A stretch of 64,000 bases of DNA. Source: Verrucomicrobiota bacterium (GTDB lineage: Bacteria; Verrucomicrobiota; Verrucomicrobiia; Limisphaerales; PALSA-1396). This document shows positions 61,739 to 64,000 of the stretch, one piece after another (within the stretch, counting starts at the first letter, position 1; the number at the start of each line of letters is the position of its first letter). Location: NCBI GenBank assembly GCA_016200005.1, contig JACQFP010000042.1, positions 1 through 64,000 on the forward strand, written 5' to 3'. The notes under the pieces were generated by a model. It made no database searches, was not told the DNA's origin, and worked only from the letters and a program-made list of their open reading frames with translations. The position numbers and the translations under genes are program-made.

Positions 61739-62935
61739 TCACTCCGCATAGCGATAGGTGCGTTTCATTATCGTTTTGCTTGCGGCCAGCGCCGAACCGA
61801 ATGCCAGATATGGCACCGCCACCACCAGCGAACAAACCAGCCAGCGCAGGAAACCGGCGGACATAAAATGCCAGAGAGCCGCAGCGACGAGGTTGATAAG
61901 CGCCATCGGCAGCATGAATTTCCAGGCGAAGTTCATGAGTTGATCCATACGCAACCGTGGCAGCGTGCCGCGCAGCCAGATGAAAACAAAAATGATCGCC
62001 AGCAGCTTCGTGAAAAACCAGACGTAAGATGGAATCCAAGTCAGCCACGAAAACGGCGCCGTCCAGCCCCCCAGAAACAGCGTGATCGCCAGACCGCTGA
62101 TCGCGAACATGCCGAGGTATTCGCCAAGAAAGAACAATGCGAACTTGAAGCCGGAATACTCGATGTAATAACCGGCGATGATTTCCGATTCACCTTCCGG
62201 CAGATCAAAGGGGGTGCGATTTGATTCCGCCGCCGCCGCGATCATGAACAGAATGAAACCGGCCAGTCCCCACGGCGTAAAGACGAACCAATCCGGTAGC
62301 AGGCCGTTGTAGGTCGCCTGGGCTTCGACAATCTTCACCGTCGAGAGCGAACCGACCATCATGATCACCACCACAGCCGAAATGATCAGTGGGACTTCGT
62401 AACTCACCATCTGCGCAATCGCCCGCATCGCGCCGAGGAGCGAGTATTTGTTGCGGCTCGCCCAACCCGCCATGAACACGGACAGTTCGGTGGATGCGCC
62501 GACCGCGAAGAAAAAGAGCACGCCCGCATCGAGATCAATCGCGACCATGTTGCGGCCGATGGGCAGAACGGCGTAAGCCAACAGCACCGGCACGACGAGC
62601 GCAAGGGGCGCGAGGTAGTGGACGACTTTGTCCGCCGTGCGCGGCACGAGGTCTTCCTTGATTATGGCTTTGATGCCGTCGGCGATGAACTGGCCGAAGC
62701 CGAACAGGCGAATGTCCGTGAGCGGAATGCCGACGCGATTCGGGCCAAGCCGGTTCTGGATGCGGCCAAGCCCTTTGCGCTCGAGCACGGTGACAATCGC
62801 AAACAAAAGCGCAAAAACGAGGATGATCGCAGCAACGGAAATCACAATGGAGATAAGCCATTGAACGCTGCCAGGAAACAGCCCGACCAGCCCGTGTTTG
62901 AGCGTGACGAAGAGTTGGTCGAGAGCGTTGGTCAT
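61739..62935 (-). CDS. nuoH: NADH-quinone oxidoreductase subunit H
   Basis: A 398-residue complex I subunit at the junction of the two arms, forming much of the quinone site. Signatures: ERKGLGRIQNRLGPNRVGIP and FDLPEGESEIIAGYYIEYSG. Eight or nine helices. The extra C-terminal 40 residues contain a helix and a short basic tail. ATG 62935. Here it follows nuoI, the reverse of the common H-I order. Confidence 0.95.
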   Translation of the reverse strand: MTNALDQLFVTLKHGLVGLFPGSVQWLISIVISVAAIILVFALLFAIVTVLERKGLGRIQNRLGPNRVGIPLTDIRLFGFGQFIADGIKAIIKEDLVPRTADKVVHYLAPLALVVPVLLAYAVLPIGRNMVAIDLDAGVLFFFAVGASTELSVFMAGWASRNKYSLLGAMRAIAQMVSYEVPLIISAVVVIMMVGSLSTVKIVEAQATYNGLLPDWFVFTPWGLAGFILFMIAAAAESNRTPFDLPEGESEIIAGYYIEYSGFKFALFFLGEYLGMFAISGLAITLFLGGWTAPFSWLTWIPSYVWFFTKLLAIIFVFIWLRGTLPRLRMDQLMNFAWKFMLPMALINLVAAALWHFMSAGFLRWLVCSLVVAVPYLAFGSALAASKTIMKRTYRYAE

Positions 62936-62989
62936 GCGGAAGAACCTCCAAGCACCAACACGTAGGGAGTTGTCGGCGATGAGCTCATT

Positions 62990-63595
62990 TTATGCAGTGA
63001 GAGGCGCGGGAGCAGATTTCGCCGCGACGGCTTTGGTTTTCGCTTCCGCATCAGCTTTCGCTTTCGCCTCGGCTTTGGCTTTTTCGGCGGCCAGACGCGC
63101 GTCCACTTCGGCGGCTTCGGTCGGGTGTATCTTGCGGTAGTGCTCGTTGGACTTTGCGAGTTTGTGTTTATCGAACAACAGCCCACCGAAACGATCGGTG
63201 TTGCTCAACTCGAATTCCGTGTCCATCTTGATCGCTTCAAACGGACAGACCTCCACGCAAATCTGACAGCTCATGCAAACCGAAATGTCGATGTCGAACA
63301 CCTTCGGTTGGAACTGCATCTTGCCGGTGTGGTCAGGCTTCTTCGCCGTGTCCTTGACGATGTAGATGCATTGCGGCGGACATTCCTTCTCGCAAATGAG
63401 GCAGGCCACGCAGCGCAGGCCAGCCATCGGGTCGTCGCCGTCAAAGACGAGGAAGGGAAAGTTGCGCGCGGCTTCCTTGGGCGGGATGCGCTCTTCCGGA
63501 TATTGGACAGTCGTCAGGCGTTCGTCATCGACATAACTGCCGACGAAGTTCTTCGCCGTTTCGACCATGCCTTTGATGATGCCTTCGCCGAGCAT
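62990..63595 (-). CDS. nuoI: NADH-quinone oxidoreductase subunit I
   Basis: A 201-residue iron-sulfur subunit of complex I. Two [4Fe-4S] motifs are complete: CVACLICEKECPPQCIYIV and CMSCQICVEVCPFEAIKMD, carrying clusters N6a and N6b. The last 40 residues are an Ala/Lys-rich tail (AAEKAKAEAKAKADAEAKTK) not found in short NuoI proteins and probably disordered. ATG 63595. The start follows an inverted repeat and the nuoD stop. Confidence 0.95.
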   Translation of the reverse strand: MLGEGIIKGMVETAKNFVGSYVDDERLTTVQYPEERIPPKEAARNFPFLVFDGDDPMAGLRCVACLICEKECPPQCIYIVKDTAKKPDHTGKMQFQPKVFDIDISVCMSCQICVEVCPFEAIKMDTEFELSNTDRFGGLLFDKHKLAKSNEHYRKIHPTEAAEVDARLAAEKAKAEAKAKADAEAKTKAVAAKSAPAPLTA

Positions 63596-63650
63596 TTGTT
63601 TCGCCTATTTCCGTTGGTTGAAGAAAACGTGAAAGGCATCGTGCGCGAAA

Positions 63651-63730
63651 GTGAGAAAGTGAGAAAGTGGGAAAGTGGGAGGCACGCGCACAAAGGGATA
63701 ACCCACCTGCCCACTTTCACACTTTCTCAC
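63651..63730. repeat. Inverted repeat between nuoD and nuoI
   Basis: Arms 63651-63671 and 63710-63730 are complementary at 20 of 21 positions by hand count, built of GTGAGAAA/GTGGGAAA-type units. It fills most of the gap between nuoD (stop 63742) and nuoI (start 63595). Confidence 0.85.
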
Positions 63731-63741
63731 CTGCCCTTCGT

Positions 63742-64000
63742 TCATCGATCCACCTCCCCCAGCACAATGTCCACACTGCCGAGAATCACGACGACATCGG
63801 CCACCATGTTGCCGAGACACATGTCTTCAAGAATCGTCAGGTTGATCAAGCTTGGCGGGCGGACGCGGTAACGATACGGATTTGGTGAGCCATCACTGAT
63901 CACATAAAAACCAAGCTCGCCCTTCGGCGCTTCAATCCGGCCGTAAGCCTCGCCAGCTTTTGGACGGAAGCCGCGTAGTTTAGCTTTCGGATCAATAATG
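63742..64000 (-). CDS. nuoD: NADH-quinone oxidoreductase subunit D, C-terminal part
   Basis: The last 85 residues are in the window and run off its right edge. The sequence [20 protein letters not shown], then [19 protein letters not shown], and the ending [15 protein letters not shown] is the standard NuoD (49-kDa) C-terminus. Only 146 bp separate it from nuoI, so the E, F and G genes are not at their usual place between D and H. Confidence 0.93.
   Translation of the reverse strand, partial: IIDPKAKLRGFRPKAGEAYGRIEAPKGELGFYVISDGSPNPYRYRVRPPSLINLTILEDMCLGNMVADVVVILGSVDIVLGEVDR

Overview
The window looks like a chromosomal segment of a Verrucomicrobiota bacterium, probably from the Pedosphaera/Limisphaerales side. 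The evidence is indirect: a DUF1501 plus DUF1549/DUF1553 gene pair, a prepilin-like protein with an H-X9-DG-type tail, secreted repeat proteins with a C-terminal YRVQFKTSLADAGW-type domain, a two-NuoM complex I operon, and many short palindromic repeats in spacers and even inside genes. No rRNA, tRNA, CRISPR or intact insertion sequence was seen.

Layout. 1-2671 (minus): secreted repeat protein, cut by the window edge. 2943-8048 (minus): two-component pair, HtrA/Deg protease with a clear terminator, secreted metallo-beta-lactamase-fold hydrolase. 8275-12708: prepilin-like protein, amidohydrolase, DUF3445 protein and Gfo/Idh/MocA oxidoreductase. 13182-15539: zwf and pgl, the oxidative pentose phosphate entry, followed by a structured RNA candidate with a strong terminator. 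15898-26175: aldehyde dehydrogenase-like protein, small membrane protein, a beta-lactamase-NamZ fusion lipoprotein, a large secreted metalloprotease and a beta-helix protein. 26583-37810: two complete RND efflux operons in tandem, each outer-membrane factor, adaptor, pump. 37858-41683: promoter, fluoride riboswitch and a tightly packed six-gene operon (DUF190, cation:proton antiporter, UspA, AAA ATPase, half-size EamA protein, helical protein). 41729-48384: TfoX-like protein, LTA-synthase-like sulfatase, DUF1501 and DUF1549/1553 proteins. 48421-64000 (minus): nuo operon read D-I-H-J-K-[inserted cassette]-L-M-M-N, then two small genes.

How the parts work together. The nuo genes encode the membrane arm of respiratory complex I with two NuoM-like pump subunits. 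The operon is split between nuoK and nuoL by about 4.7 kb carrying a MazF/PemK-type toxin with putative antitoxins on the opposite strand, a diverged 3' remnant of a second nuoK, an LRR protein, a GMC oxidoreductase and a VapBC pair whose toxin stop codon touches the nuoL start. The fluoride riboswitch operon lacks a recognisable CrcB or CLC-F channel, so the antiporter and DUF190 protein are the candidate fluoride-handling genes.

A recurring theme is palindromic repeats of several families. They lie between genes, and in at least three genes (the first repeat protein, nuoM and nuoL) they sit inside the reading frame and are translated as extra peptide. Gene functions are assigned by recognising motifs by eye. 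No database search was possible.
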